From: Rhodococcus rhodnii
GTDB taxonomy: Bacteria > Actinomycetota > Actinomycetes > Mycobacteriales > Pseudonocardiaceae
Length of the DNA stretch: 64,000 bases
Assembly: GCA_000720375.1 (NCBI GenBank)
Contig: JOAA01000034.1
Location: 1-64,000, forward strand
Reading direction: 5' to 3'
Positions 45,147 to 54,018 of the stretch are shown here, in pieces. Positions within the stretch are counted from its first letter, which is position 1, and each line of letters opens with the position of its first letter. A program made the position numbers and the translations under genes. The notes beneath the pieces are model-generated. The model saw only the letters and a program-made list of their open reading frames with translations. It was not told the origin of the DNA and made no database searches.

Positions 45147-45527
45147 ATGCAACGACCGGAGTCCTGGCTTGCCGCGACAGTGAAGGCGTTGCTGGCCGAG
45201 AAGTATGGCGGGCGTATCCCGGGCGTACGGAAAATCTCCGCGGATATCGCCGCGGCCAACGACGGCGACACGATCTCGCATGGCCACGTGCACAACATCC
45301 TCACCGGTGAGGCGGAAAACCTGACAGACCGGACAAGAGTTCTGCTCGCCCGGTTCTTCGGCAAGCAGCCGTCCTTTTTCCACCCGCCGCAGGAAGGCAT
45401 CGAGCCGACCCCGGATTCGGTGCACGCCCTCGCCGCCCGGTTGGCCACCTTTGACCAGGCTCAGCTCGACGCGATCAGGACGGCTTTGGACATTGCCTCC
45501 GGCCAACGGCGATCCGAGGATCGTTAG
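45147..45527 (+). CDS. XRE-like helix-turn-helix regulator paired with ImmA/IrrE protein
   Basis: ATG 45147 has GGGGGTGAG upstream and gives 126 residues; earlier in-frame starts exist but lack ribosome sites. The protein begins RPESWLAATVKALLAEKYGGRIPGVRKISADIA and contains ISHGHVHNILTGEAENLTDRTRVLLARFFG, a helix-turn-helix of the type paired with ImmA/IrrE peptidases in actinobacteria. It is expected to be a repressor cleaved or inactivated by the peptidase encoded next. Confidence 0.82.
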   Translation: MQRPESWLAATVKALLAEKYGGRIPGVRKISADIAAANDGDTISHGHVHNILTGEAENLTDRTRVLLARFFGKQPSFFHPPQEGIEPTPDSVHALAARLATFDQAQLDAIRTALDIASGQRRSEDR

Positions 45528-45585
45528 ACTGTTTGGGGGCTTTTACGGTGGTTCGAGTGATGCTCGGATGAGTCGGCGTTGTTCC

Positions 45586-46068
45586 ATGACCCATGAGACG
45601 GTGCAGGCTATGACGTGGAAACAGGCGCGTGCCGAGGCGGTCGAGCTGGCGGCGGAATTGCCACCACTACCGCGGCCGTGGCGGATCGAGGACCTTTGCA
45701 CGGCCCTCGCGGCACAGCGCGGCCGGCCATTGCTGCTGCACGAGCTGGATTTGGCGGCGCTGCCGTTCGGCCTTTGGTATTTCGACGGCGAACGCGACCA
45801 CATCATTTCCCGCGCGGGTGCGACGGGATACCACCGTGACCACATCGTCCTGCACGAGATCTGTCATATGCTCGCCGACCACAATGCCGCGCCGGCCGCG
45901 GCGGAAGGGCTGACCGACGTGATCGCGGCGGCGATGGCCAACCCGCACACGAACTCGCAGGAGGAACTCGCCGAGGCGTTCGCCACGGTCGTCCTCAAAC
46001 AGGCGAGGAAACGCCCACCGGGTGGCGACTTCGAGCAACGGGCGTCGGCCGTGTTCGGCGCCGCCTGA
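45586..46068 (+). CDS. ImmA/IrrE family metallo-endopeptidase
   Basis: From ATG 45586 the protein has 160 residues; ATG 45610 is an alternative. The zinc motif HEICH (near residue 90, in HIVLHEICHMLADH) is intact, with a likely third ligand Glu in the following helix (EELAEAFATVVL). The family cleaves XRE-type repressors in response to stress or mobile-element signals. The gene lies between the XRE gene and a membrane protein gene and overlaps the latter by one base (TGATG), forming a conserved cassette. Confidence 0.88.
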   Translation: MTHETVQAMTWKQARAEAVELAAELPPLPRPWRIEDLCTALAAQRGRPLLLHELDLAALPFGLWYFDGERDHIISRAGATGYHRDHIVLHEICHMLADHNAAPAAAEGLTDVIAAAMANPHTNSQEELAEAFATVVLKQARKRPPGGDFEQRASAVFGAA

Positions 46069-47243
46069 TGTTCGAGGACATCACCCGATGGGTGATCCTG
46101 ACCGTCGTATGGATCGTCGTGCTCGTCCGCACCCCGGCGATGGTCCGCGACCCTCAGCAACGACCGCTCTGGGTCGTGCTGGTGGTGATCGCGCTCGGTG
46201 CCATCCCGATCCAGTCGTGGTTCGCCGTATGGATCGACGACCTCACCGGCGACCCCAAGTTCCATAACCTGTTCCGTGGCCTGTTCGCGGTCCTCGACGC
46301 GGCCGTGACGTGGCGTTTCGTCGTGCACATCGCGGGCCGCAAGGGCACGTGGTGGCATTCCTCGGGCGGGCGGTGGTTCCGCGCGGCGACAGCGTGGGCA
46401 GTCGGCATCGCGATCACCATTTGTTACTACGTCACCCCTGCCGCGGAACGGTTCCGGCCGTCACCGGACGGCCCGTTCGCGGTGTACAACATCCTGATCT
46501 TCCTCTACCTGGGCGTATCGCTGGGCGCCGCGGCGTGGCAGATGTGGCGCCACCTGCCCGGCGTACGGGGCCGCACGTTGCGCGTCGGGCTGGCGCTCGT
46601 GGCGATCGGCAACCTGATGGAGGTGCCGTTCGCCGTGATCAGAGTGGGCGAGCGGCTGACGTGGTGGGCCTCGCCGGTGCTGACCGACGTCGCGTTCTAC
46701 GCGTCCACCGCGCGGTTCATCATGGTGCCGCTGGGCTGCGTGGTGGCCGCGTTCGAGCCGATGCGGACCGCGTTGTTGTACTACTACCGGCGAATCCGGC
46801 TCTATTCGCTGTGGCGTTCGCTCAGGGCGGCGACGCCGGAAATCGCGCTGGCCGAACCGATGTCCCGATGGCAGGACATCCGCACGATGGACAACGCGTG
46901 GGAACGGCTGCACCGGCGGATCATCGAAATTCGGGACAGCGCTTTTTACCTGTACGACACATGGTGCTGGCAGGAACTGGTCGACCAGGCCAAGAACGAC
47001 GGCGAAAACGACCGCATCGGTGTCACCGCGCGTTGGCTCGAAGTTGCCAAACGGGAAAGTCTCGCCGGTTCACCGAAACGGTACCGGTCGCTCGACAAGG
47101 CATTCCTGCCCGCACTGGCCGCCGAAGAGTCCACTGTGCACGAAGAGACGCGATATCTGCTCCGCCTGCACCGCGCACTCGGATCCCCTGCGGTACAAGC
47201 CTTTGCTGTTTCGCTGCGACAGGATTCCGCAACCGGGCATTAG
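46068..47243 (+). CDS. MAB_1171c-type (DUF6545) membrane protein of the ImmA cassette
   Basis: The 391-residue protein has seven N-terminal membrane helices (about 5-235) and a cytoplasmic C-terminal domain (about 240-391, YYYRRIRLYSLWRSLRAATPEIAL, then AWERLHRRIIEIRDS). This layout is that of the MAB_1171c family, annotated as putative transporters, which regularly follow XRE and ImmA/IrrE genes. It is translationally coupled to the peptidase gene. It may be a membrane sensor or effector of the cassette; function unknown. Confidence 0.82.
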   Translation: MFEDITRWVILTVVWIVVLVRTPAMVRDPQQRPLWVVLVVIALGAIPIQSWFAVWIDDLTGDPKFHNLFRGLFAVLDAAVTWRFVVHIAGRKGTWWHSSGGRWFRAATAWAVGIAITICYYVTPAAERFRPSPDGPFAVYNILIFLYLGVSLGAAAWQMWRHLPGVRGRTLRVGLALVAIGNLMEVPFAVIRVGERLTWWASPVLTDVAFYASTARFIMVPLGCVVAAFEPMRTALLYYYRRIRLYSLWRSLRAATPEIALAEPMSRWQDIRTMDNAWERLHRRIIEIRDSAFYLYDTWCWQELVDQAKNDGENDRIGVTARWLEVAKRESLAGSPKRYRSLDKAFLPALAAEESTVHEETRYLLRLHRALGSPAVQAFAVSLRQDSATGH

Positions 47244-47377
47244 CGTCTACTTGCCGTCCACCGTACTTGACGCGTGACTGTGGGCGTCGGTAGGGTCCGA
47301 TGCGCGACGGCGCAGTTTCGGCTGATGGCCACCCGAGTGAAAAAGCCGGTTACCGGAAAACCCGACTGCGGTGTTTT

Positions 47378-47412
47378 CGCTCGGAGGCGCGCACTGGGGG
47401 TGCCTCCGAGCG
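47378..47412. terminator. Hairpin after the ImmA cassette
   Basis: CGCTCGGAGGC (47378-47388) and GCCTCCGAGCG (47402-47412) form a perfect 11-bp stem with a 13-base loop, in the 256-bp gap between the membrane gene and the TPR gene. It is the likely terminator of the cassette. Confidence 0.6.
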
Positions 47413-47499
47413 TGACGCCGCAACCGCGAAACGGGTGAATTCGCGGTCGCTTTTCGCTGCCGTTGAGGACAGCCCCGCCCGCGCGTAGCGTCACTGGAC

Positions 47500-48426
47500 G
47501 TGACCACGACCAGCTTTGACCACGCCGAGGCCGAGGTTCATCGCCTGATCAAGGACTACACCGGCATCCTGCCCCGGCCCAGGCTCGGCCAGCTCACCGA
47601 GGCGTCGACGATGCTCGACGATCAGCTCGCCCACGAGTCCCGGCAGGCCAAGGTGCGTGATCTGCACGCGCTGACCGGCCGTCTGGGCGTCCTGCTCGCG
47701 TACACCTACCAAGATCTCGGCCGCACCCGCGACGGTGCCCGACACGCGCATCTGGCCGGGCAGCACGCCGAGCTGGCGGGTCACGATGAGCTACGAGTGC
47801 ATGCGAAGACCGTCCACGCCAACATTCTCTTCTGGGACGAGCAGCCAACCGCGGCGCTGAACCTGGTCGAGCCGGAACTGCCGACCGCGCCGGCGGCAAG
47901 ACAGGCCGGACTGCTGTACAACCAAGCGCGCGCTCTCGCGGCGATCGGCAACCGCGACGGCGCCCTTGAGGCGCTCACACGCGCGCAGGAGTACGTGGAC
48001 CGCGCGCCCGCGGACTCGTTGTGGGGCGGGACGTCTTTCGAATGGCGCCCGGCATCGGGGCTGCTGCTGGCGGCATCGACACACGTGCGCCTAGGTAACG
48101 GGTCCGAGGCCGCGGACCTCGCCGAACAATGCCTGGTTGCCTACCAGTCGCGGCCACGCGGCGAGAAGCCCAGCAACGCGGACGTGCGGGCGTTGTTGGA
48201 GCTGACCGCCGCCCGGGTGCTCGCTGAGGACCTCGACGCGGCCGACGAAGCGCTCAGGGCTGTGGGCACGCTCGAGCCCGAGCGGCGCACCGAGAGGCTT
48301 GTCCGGCGAGTCGAGTTCGTGGCGCGCACGGTGGCCGCGTCACGCTTCGCCCGCACACCCGAAGCGCGCGGACTGCTGGAGCAGACTAGGGATTTCACTA
48401 GTCAAGCGCTGCGCCATTCGAGGTGA
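47500..48426 (+). CDS. TPR-type helical repeat protein without a DNA-binding domain
   Basis: The 308-residue soluble protein starts at GTG 47500. It consists of helical hairpins throughout (ALTGRLGVLLAYTYQDLGRTRDGARHAHLAGQ, LLYNQARALAAIGNRDGALEALTRAQEYV, ASTHVRLGNGSEAADLAEQCL). The repeats match the TPR halves of XRE-TPR regulators of actinomycetes, but the N-terminal helix-turn-helix is absent. It may act with a separate DNA-binding protein, possibly the XRE protein encoded 2.4 kb upstream. The stem-loop at 48443-48485 follows it. Confidence 0.75.
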   Translation: MTTTSFDHAEAEVHRLIKDYTGILPRPRLGQLTEASTMLDDQLAHESRQAKVRDLHALTGRLGVLLAYTYQDLGRTRDGARHAHLAGQHAELAGHDELRVHAKTVHANILFWDEQPTAALNLVEPELPTAPAARQAGLLYNQARALAAIGNRDGALEALTRAQEYVDRAPADSLWGGTSFEWRPASGLLLAASTHVRLGNGSEAADLAEQCLVAYQSRPRGEKPSNADVRALLELTAARVLAEDLDAADEALRAVGTLEPERRTERLVRRVEFVARTVAASRFARTPEARGLLEQTRDFTSQALRHSR

Positions 48427-48746
48427 GGGTGAATATAAAAGGGTGTCGCGCTCAACCAGCCTGGGGGTTACCGGGAGCGCGACACTGATGAAACGGTATC
48501 CCTGCGGAGGCGTTCTTGTCCACTCCCCAGCGATCACCTGTCCATCACAGTTTCCGAGGGACCCTTCTGACCAGTGCAAAGCGCTGGCAGAAAGTCGCCA
48601 TCCCGGCCCATACGGGCACGAGGATGAAACGATTCGATGCCCTTCGGGGCAATGCGATCGATTGCCGGCGGGTGGCACGAGCGGAAATGGATAGGTGCGG
48701 TGCCCAATGTGCCGGGTGCGTCCAACTGTGTCCTAAGCGAGGCGAT
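48427..48746. other. Structured intergenic region, two hairpins
   Basis: No credible gene was seen. GTGTCGCGCTC (48443-48453) pairs perfectly with GAGCGCGACAC (48475-48485), probably a terminator for the TPR gene. Further on, TGCCC-TTCG-GGGCA (48638-48651) makes a very stable tetraloop hairpin. The region could hold a small RNA or the 3' end of the convergent PH-domain gene's transcript. Confidence 0.4.
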
Positions 48747-49238
48747 TCAACCGCGCTGCGCGGTTTGGATGACCGAAGCGATGTTCTGCGCGTCGGGGAT
48801 CTGCACCAGTTGCATCCGCCGGTGGGTCGCGCCAGGCCCGCGAAACGTCACGGCCACCGCCTGCGCCAGTATGCTCGGCGGGCCGAAGCTGACAGTCCCC
48901 ACACCGTCGGCGCGTTGCTGGATCACCGCCGGCGGCGGCAAGAAGCTGAGCGGGACCGCGTCGACGCCCTTGACGCTTTGGGTGAGCACACGCTGGTTGG
49001 TCAGCACGTAGGTGACCGCGGTGGACCGCTTGCGGATCAGGAACAGCGCCGCGGGCAAGCAAGCCAGTAACGAGATCGCGGCCGGGGTGAAGATCCCGAC
49101 GGCGATCGGAAAGCCGAGGCAGTAGAGCAAGAACAGGCAGGCGACGACGTCGACCCAGTCGATCGGGGCCTGACGAACGGGCCTACCCGTCCAGAGCACT
49201 TCTTCACCGTTGTGCAGGACGCCGACGCCGAGACTCAT
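48747..49238 (-). CDS. Membrane-anchored PH-like domain protein
   Basis: The 163-residue protein has a short N-terminal cytoplasmic part (EEVLWTGRPVRQAPIDW), a membrane hairpin (residues about 30-68) and a C-terminal PH-like domain. The domain carries the usual TYVLTNQRVLTQS strand and ends in a helix. This matches the bacterial PH (bPH2-type) proteins found in actinobacterial envelopes. Function unknown. The next gene on the same strand, an MFS gene, ends 70 bp upstream. Confidence 0.78.
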   Translation of the reverse strand: MSLGVGVLHNGEEVLWTGRPVRQAPIDWVDVVACLFLLYCLGFPIAVGIFTPAAISLLACLPAALFLIRKRSTAVTYVLTNQRVLTQSVKGVDAVPLSFLPPPAVIQQRADGVGTVSFGPPSILAQAVAVTFRGPGATHRRMQLVQIPDAQNIASVIQTAQRG

Positions 49239-49308
49239 GCCCGGACTATCGCACCTGCTGCGGCTGCCGCGTCGGCAGGCCGCGGCATTCCACTGTGGAG
49301 CGTGGGGC

Positions 49309-50508
49309 CTACTGTGCCATCGACGGAACGGCTTTGCTGACGCGGCTGCGGCCGAGCAACAGCGCGGCGATACCGATCACGGACAGGACCAGGCCCATCA
49401 GGTAGGCCGTGCGGTAGCCGATGTCGCTGGCCAGGCCGAGCAACGGTCCGGCCAGCATGATCCCGACCGTCAGGGTGTTGGTGTACAAAGTGGTCGCGAA
49501 GCCGGGCCGGTTCGGTGCCAGCGACTGGAAGTACGTGATGCCCACGCCCATCACGGCCGAGATCACGATCGCGCTGAGCAGTTGCAGCAGCAGGATCTGC
49601 CAGACCGCGTCGGTCATCAGCATCAGGCTCTGGTACGCCAGCGCGACCGCCCCGCCGAGCAGGACGATCAGGTGCTGGTCGTATTTGACCGCCAGCGAAC
49701 CGAACCACAGGATCAGCGGGATCTCCAACGCCGCGCACAGCCCCAGCACCAGGCCTGCGTCGCCGGCGCTGCCGTGCAGGACATTCGTGATGTACAACGG
49801 CATCGCGCTCACGCCCAGCCCGGAAGCGCCTTGCAGCAACACGAACCCGACAATTGCGAAGATCACCTGCCGGTTGAGCATCCCGCGCTCGGTGTGGTCC
49901 TTGACGTGACGTTCCAGGCCGAGCTCCGGCAGACGGGCCGTCACCATCGCCACGATCAGGTAGAACGCGGACGTGGCGATGAACAGCCCGGTGAAACCGG
50001 CCTGCGAGACGATCACGCCGGCCAGCGGCGGGCCGCCGACCCAGGCCAGCGAGAGCACGGTGCGCAGGATGCTGACGACGAACGGTGCCTTCGCGGGATT
50101 CGTGCGTTCCATCGACTGCCGCCCGTACGCGAAGGTCTGTGCGAGCAGCGAACCTGCGATGGCCAGCAGCGTGACGGATGCCGCGAGCAGCACCCAGTAG
50201 TTGCGGACCACGATGAACAGCGCGGTGCCGATCGCTCCGGAGATCGCTCCGGTCACCAGCAGGTTGCGCCGGATCGCCCGCGCGTCCGACAGCCGTCCGA
50301 GCAGCGTGCCGACGATCAGCCCGGCCACCGGCGAGACGAACATGAAGGCACCGAGGGCGGCCGGGCTGGCGTGCACCTCGTTGGTCAGGAACAGCCCCAT
50401 GAACGGCATCGTCAGCGACATCGCGGTGCCGACGAACAGGCTGACCGACGCCAGGGGGAGCAGCGATCGAAGTCGGAGTGGGGACGGGGTGACGGTCGCG
50501 GTAGTCAC
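49309..50508 (-). CDS. MFS transporter, sugar-efflux (SET) type
   Basis: The 399-residue protein has twelve predicted membrane helices. The region GTLLGRLSDARAIRRNLLVTG is the loop 2-3 motif A of the major facilitator superfamily. The overall pattern (MPLYITNVLHGSAGDAGLVLGLCAALEIP) matches sugar efflux transporters such as SetA. It would export sugars or analogues using the proton gradient. GTG/ATG starts at 50508 are near a weak ribosome site. It is monocistronic or followed by the PH-domain gene. Confidence 0.86.
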   Translation of the reverse strand: MTTATVTPSPLRLRSLLPLASVSLFVGTAMSLTMPFMGLFLTNEVHASPAALGAFMFVSPVAGLIVGTLLGRLSDARAIRRNLLVTGAISGAIGTALFIVVRNYWVLLAASVTLLAIAGSLLAQTFAYGRQSMERTNPAKAPFVVSILRTVLSLAWVGGPPLAGVIVSQAGFTGLFIATSAFYLIVAMVTARLPELGLERHVKDHTERGMLNRQVIFAIVGFVLLQGASGLGVSAMPLYITNVLHGSAGDAGLVLGLCAALEIPLILWFGSLAVKYDQHLIVLLGGAVALAYQSLMLMTDAVWQILLLQLLSAIVISAVMGVGITYFQSLAPNRPGFATTLYTNTLTVGIMLAGPLLGLASDIGYRTAYLMGLVLSVIGIAALLLGRSRVSKAVPSMAQ

Positions 50509-50550
50509 CCGATCATCCCTACTCGTCGGCTGTCGACTGGTCCAAACCTT

Positions 50551-51594
50551 TTAGCGGTTCAGTCCGCTGAACTCCTTCGCCACCTGCGGAAGAACGTCCG
50601 TGCCGAGCAACTCGATGGCATTCATCACAACCGGCTGAGGCACGCCCGACCAATCCATCTGCAGGGCGTACCGGTCCGCGCCGACGAGTTTGCCGACCGT
50701 GATCAACCGGTCGGCGATCTCGTTCGGACTGCCGACCAGCAGCGAGTTGGCGTCCCGGGTGTACTGCTCGTAGTGCGCGCGGGTGGGCAACGGCCAGCCT
50801 CGCGCCTTCGACCCGTACTTCATCGTTTCCATCCAGTACGGGAAAAACGTCTCCTTGGCGTCCTGGGAGTTCTTCGCGATCAGGCCGATCCCGCCCATCG
50901 TGACGTGCAGGTCCTCAGGGGCGTGATCACCCGCCTCGCCCGCCTGCCGGTAGAGGTCCACCAGCGGCTTGAACCGTTCCGGTTGGCCGCCGATCACGGC
51001 GTACACCACAGGAAGCCCCAGCAGCCCGGTCCGGATCGACGACTCCGGGTTGCCGCCCGTCCCGACCGAGATCCGCAGCCTGCCGTTGTACGGGCGAGGC
51101 AGCACCCGCACGTTCTCCAGCGGCGCCCGGAACTTGCCCGACCACGTGACCGGGTCCTGCTGGTCGAGGTGCAGCAGCAGAGCGAGCTTCTCCTCGAACA
51201 GCTCGTCGTAGTCCTCAAGCCGGGCGCCGAACAACGGGAACGACTCGGTGAACGAACCACGGCCCGCGAGCAGCTCGGCACGTCCCCGGCTGAGCTGGTC
51301 AAGCGTGGTGAACTGCTGGTACACCCGGACCGGATCCTCGGTGCTCAGCACGGTCACCGCGCTGGAGAGCGTGATATTCCGCGTGACGCTCGCGGCCGCC
51401 GCCAGCACCGTGCCCGGGTTGGAGATGGCGAAGTTGTCGAGGTGATGCTCGCCGAGTCCGTAGAAGGACAGCCCGAGTTCGTCGGCGAGTTTGATCCGTT
51501 CGATGGTCTGCGTCAAAGTGTCGGCGACGGACACCTGCTCGCCAGTGATCGGGTCCGGCGAGCGATCGCCGAAGCTGTAGATGCCAAGCTCCAT
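50551..51594 (-). CDS. LLM-class flavin-dependent oxidoreductase
   Basis: From ATG 51594 the protein has 347 residues. It is a luciferase-like TIM barrel, with family segments FYGLGEHHLDNFAISNPGTVLAAAAS, TEDPVRVYQQFTTLDQLSRGRAELLAGRGSF and ISVGTGGNPES. It would use reduced flavin supplied by another protein; substrate unknown. It is a single gene between the MFS transporter and the PH-domain protein on the same strand. Confidence 0.9.
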   Translation of the reverse strand: MELGIYSFGDRSPDPITGEQVSVADTLTQTIERIKLADELGLSFYGLGEHHLDNFAISNPGTVLAAAASVTRNITLSSAVTVLSTEDPVRVYQQFTTLDQLSRGRAELLAGRGSFTESFPLFGARLEDYDELFEEKLALLLHLDQQDPVTWSGKFRAPLENVRVLPRPYNGRLRISVGTGGNPESSIRTGLLGLPVVYAVIGGQPERFKPLVDLYRQAGEAGDHAPEDLHVTMGGIGLIAKNSQDAKETFFPYWMETMKYGSKARGWPLPTRAHYEQYTRDANSLLVGSPNEIADRLITVGKLVGADRYALQMDWSGVPQPVVMNAIELLGTDVLPQVAKEFSGLNR

Positions 51595-51634
51595 GCCTCG
51601 CCCCAACAAGTCAAAATAAGTGACTATTCCCGGG

Positions 51635-52009
51635 TTACAGCGCCTGCATCGCGATCAGGTGCGCGATTCCCCGGACATCGGCGCCGCCACGGAACTCCAG
51701 CCGCACGTTGCCCAGCCCGCTGAACCACAGGTCAAGCTCGGCGTCCAGGTCGAACGTGCCCGCGGTCTCGATCGAGAACGCCTGGATCTTGCTGTACGGC
51801 AGGGTGGTGAAGTCCTTCTTCTTGCCCGTCACGCCTTGCACGTTCACCGCGATCAGCCGTTTGGTGGTGAACACGACGAAGTCACGGACTGTTTTGAAAC
51901 AGAAGACGATCTGCTCACCGGGGATGATCAGTGGGGCGACTTCCGGTGCGATGCTCTCGGTGCGGGCAGGGGACAGCTTGAACACGGAGTTCTTCTGAAA
52001 GTCGATCAC
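51635..52009 (-). CDS. PH-domain protein (bPH_1 type)
   Basis: The 124-residue soluble protein has a PH fold throughout: FVVFTTKRLIAVNVQGVTGKKKDFTTLPYSKIQAFSIETAGTFDLDAELDLWF. This is the pattern of PF08000 bacterial PH proteins. Function of the family is unknown; an envelope-stress role is often assumed. It is divergent from the HD-domain gene. Confidence 0.88.
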   Translation of the reverse strand: MIDFQKNSVFKLSPARTESIAPEVAPLIIPGEQIVFCFKTVRDFVVFTTKRLIAVNVQGVTGKKKDFTTLPYSKIQAFSIETAGTFDLDAELDLWFSGLGNVRLEFRGGADVRGIAHLIAMQAL

Positions 52010-52043
52010 TGCACCAAGCTTACGGACTCATGGAGGTGGAAGG

Positions 52044-53000
52044 ATGACTCGTGTGGTCGGGGGCATTCTCGGCCGCGACGGCAGCTACCGCGACCCGATG
52101 TGGGAACTGGACGTGCGGCTGACCCCGCTGGAGCAACAGCTGCTGCGGACATGGGAAGTCCGGCGGCTGCAGTTCATCGCACACGGCGGCGCGTCGATGC
52201 TGACCACACACCAGACGTATTCCAGGCTGGAGCACAGCCTCGGCCTGTTCGCGCTGGCGGCGTACTTCGATGTGGACGATCTTGCGGCGCGAGTCGCCGC
52301 ACTCCTGCACGACATCGGGCACCTGCCGTTCAGCCATACGTTCGAAGGACTGGCCGGGCTTCACCATCACCGCATAGGCGAGCAACGGATGCTGGGCCTG
52401 CGGCCGTTGCTCGCCGGCCATGGGGTGGACGTCGACGAGGTCATTGCCATCGAGTCCGGTTCGCGGCCGTCGGTGTTGCGCGGGGAGCGTGGACTGAAAC
52501 TCGATCACCTCGAGTCGTTTCTGCGAAGCGGACGCGTGCACGGGCGACTGATGGAACCGCCGCCGCAAACCCTGAAACGCCTGTGGGTGTCCGAAGGCGC
52601 CGTGCACACCGATCTGGCGACGGCCACCTATCTCGCCGAACTGGCAACCGGAGAAGCGCAGTACTTGTGCTCCTTGGAAGACGCGGTGCCAAGCGGTGTG
52701 ATGCGTGGCCTCGTCGCACGACTGCTGTCCGGCGACTTGCTCGACCAGATCACGTGGATGACCGATGACGAGTTGTGGGCAGTGCTCCTGGCCGACCCAC
52801 GAACCTCGGAAGACGCTGAGCGCCTGCGTCGGGACCCGTTGGGATGGGAGGTCGTTGTCGATGACGGCACCGATGGATACGCCTATCAGGTGGACAAGTT
52901 GTACCTGACCACGGCTTGCGTTGATGGCGTACCCATTGAGCTTCCGACCGCGGAGTTGCCCACTCTGCCGTGGACATGCCGGATCGTGTGGCGCTCATGA
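52044..53000 (+). CDS. HD-domain phosphohydrolase
   Basis: The 318-residue protein has the HD signature: the first His in YSRLEHSLGLFALA, the HD pair in ALLHDIGHLPFSHTFEG, and a later Asp in LKLDHLES. This resembles the SAMHD1/YdhJ-like family that hydrolyses nucleotides. A role in dNTP control or nucleotide signalling is plausible; some relatives act in anti-phage defence. GGAGG lies upstream of ATG 52044. It is convergent with the repeat protein gene. Confidence 0.88.
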   Translation: MTRVVGGILGRDGSYRDPMWELDVRLTPLEQQLLRTWEVRRLQFIAHGGASMLTTHQTYSRLEHSLGLFALAAYFDVDDLAARVAALLHDIGHLPFSHTFEGLAGLHHHRIGEQRMLGLRPLLAGHGVDVDEVIAIESGSRPSVLRGERGLKLDHLESFLRSGRVHGRLMEPPPQTLKRLWVSEGAVHTDLATATYLAELATGEAQYLCSLEDAVPSGVMRGLVARLLSGDLLDQITWMTDDELWAVLLADPRTSEDAERLRRDPLGWEVVVDDGTDGYAYQVDKLYLTTACVDGVPIELPTAELPTLPWTCRIVWRS

Positions 53001-53035
53001 TCGCGTATTTCAGCCGATGCGGCCATTGTGGACAC

Positions 53036-53905
53036 CTAGTGGGCTTCCGCGAGCACGGCCTCCATGATCTTGGTGGGCAGGGCGGGGTTGGCCGCTGCCG
53101 CTTCGGCCACCAGCAGGTCCGGGTCGTCGAGCAGGTCGGTGATCATCTCGGCGGGCAGGTTCGGGTGCCGGGCGGCGTGCCTGCGTGCGGGCGGCATCCG
53201 TAGACACCGCATCAGCGTGTCGGCTTCGGTGTTGGGATGCTGGGCGACCTGGGGAGCGGTGGATTCCGCGCGCTCGAGCAGATCGTGCAGGAACGCGGGG
53301 GAGCAGTGCGGGTTCTTCGCGGCGACGAGCGCGTGCACGACCCGCAGTTCGGGATCGTTGAGCAGCCGGTCGATCACGTCCCGAGGCAGCGCGGTGTGCA
53401 GCGCGATCAAGGCGCGCACCTGCCAAGCACGGGACGAGGCGAGGAATCGGAGCTCCGTCTTGTTCGCCTCGGCGATGCGGGGCGGCAACACCTGCGGCAA
53501 CTTCACCGACGCGGCGATCTCGCACAGCAGTTTCAGCGGCACAGCCGGGTTCCACGCCAGCTCGGGACGTACCGCCCGGTCCTTCGCGAGCGTCCACAAC
53601 AGACTCTCCGGTACCGCCGGGTTGCGGGCGAGGTACAGCCGGACCCAGATCCGGTTGTCGCCCATCAACTGTTCGTAGGTCGCCGCGGGCAGGTCGGTCC
53701 GGCGGGCCATGGCTTCACCCGCGGACTCGACGACCGGCGCGTCGGCCAGGTCGGACATGTCGAGTGTCGGGGCGCCGAACAGGTCTGGTCCGGTATCCAG
53801 TTCGCCGCTGGTCACCGCGACCAGCTTGTCCAGCAGATGCTCTGGCAGGTTGGGGTTGTCCGCCAGTCCACAGAGGTGCGCGAGGTATCTGTCCTCGTCC
53901 GGCAC
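53036..53905 (-). CDS. Variant leucine-rich / HEAT-like repeat protein
   Basis: The 289-residue protein starts at GTG 53905 with GGAGG five bases upstream. It consists of 20-25-residue helical repeats with the consensus xNPxLPxxLLxxLL (DNPNLPEHLLDKLV, RNPAVPESLLWTLA, WNPAVPLKLLCEIA, KNPHCSPAFLHDLL, RHPNLPAEMITDLL, ANPALPTKIMEAVL). These resemble LRV repeats. It probably forms a curved protein-binding surface. Partner and role unknown. Confidence 0.82.
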   Translation of the reverse strand: MPDEDRYLAHLCGLADNPNLPEHLLDKLVAVTSGELDTGPDLFGAPTLDMSDLADAPVVESAGEAMARRTDLPAATYEQLMGDNRIWVRLYLARNPAVPESLLWTLAKDRAVRPELAWNPAVPLKLLCEIAASVKLPQVLPPRIAEANKTELRFLASSRAWQVRALIALHTALPRDVIDRLLNDPELRVVHALVAAKNPHCSPAFLHDLLERAESTAPQVAQHPNTEADTLMRCLRMPPARRHAARHPNLPAEMITDLLDDPDLLVAEAAAANPALPTKIMEAVLAEAH

Positions 53906-54018
53906 GGTCGCCTCCGCTCGGTGGATGCCAGTCCATTGGACCGGGTCCGCCCCATGCGGAACGTTTCAGAATGCACTCGGTGCTGACGAGCGGCAACCGC
54001 CATTCGTACTAGTAGCAT

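Noticed and set aside
49210..51723. Plus-strand frame of about 840 codons over the MFS and LLM genes
   Set aside because: It is antisense to two clear genes and has Gln/His/Arg-rich shadow composition.
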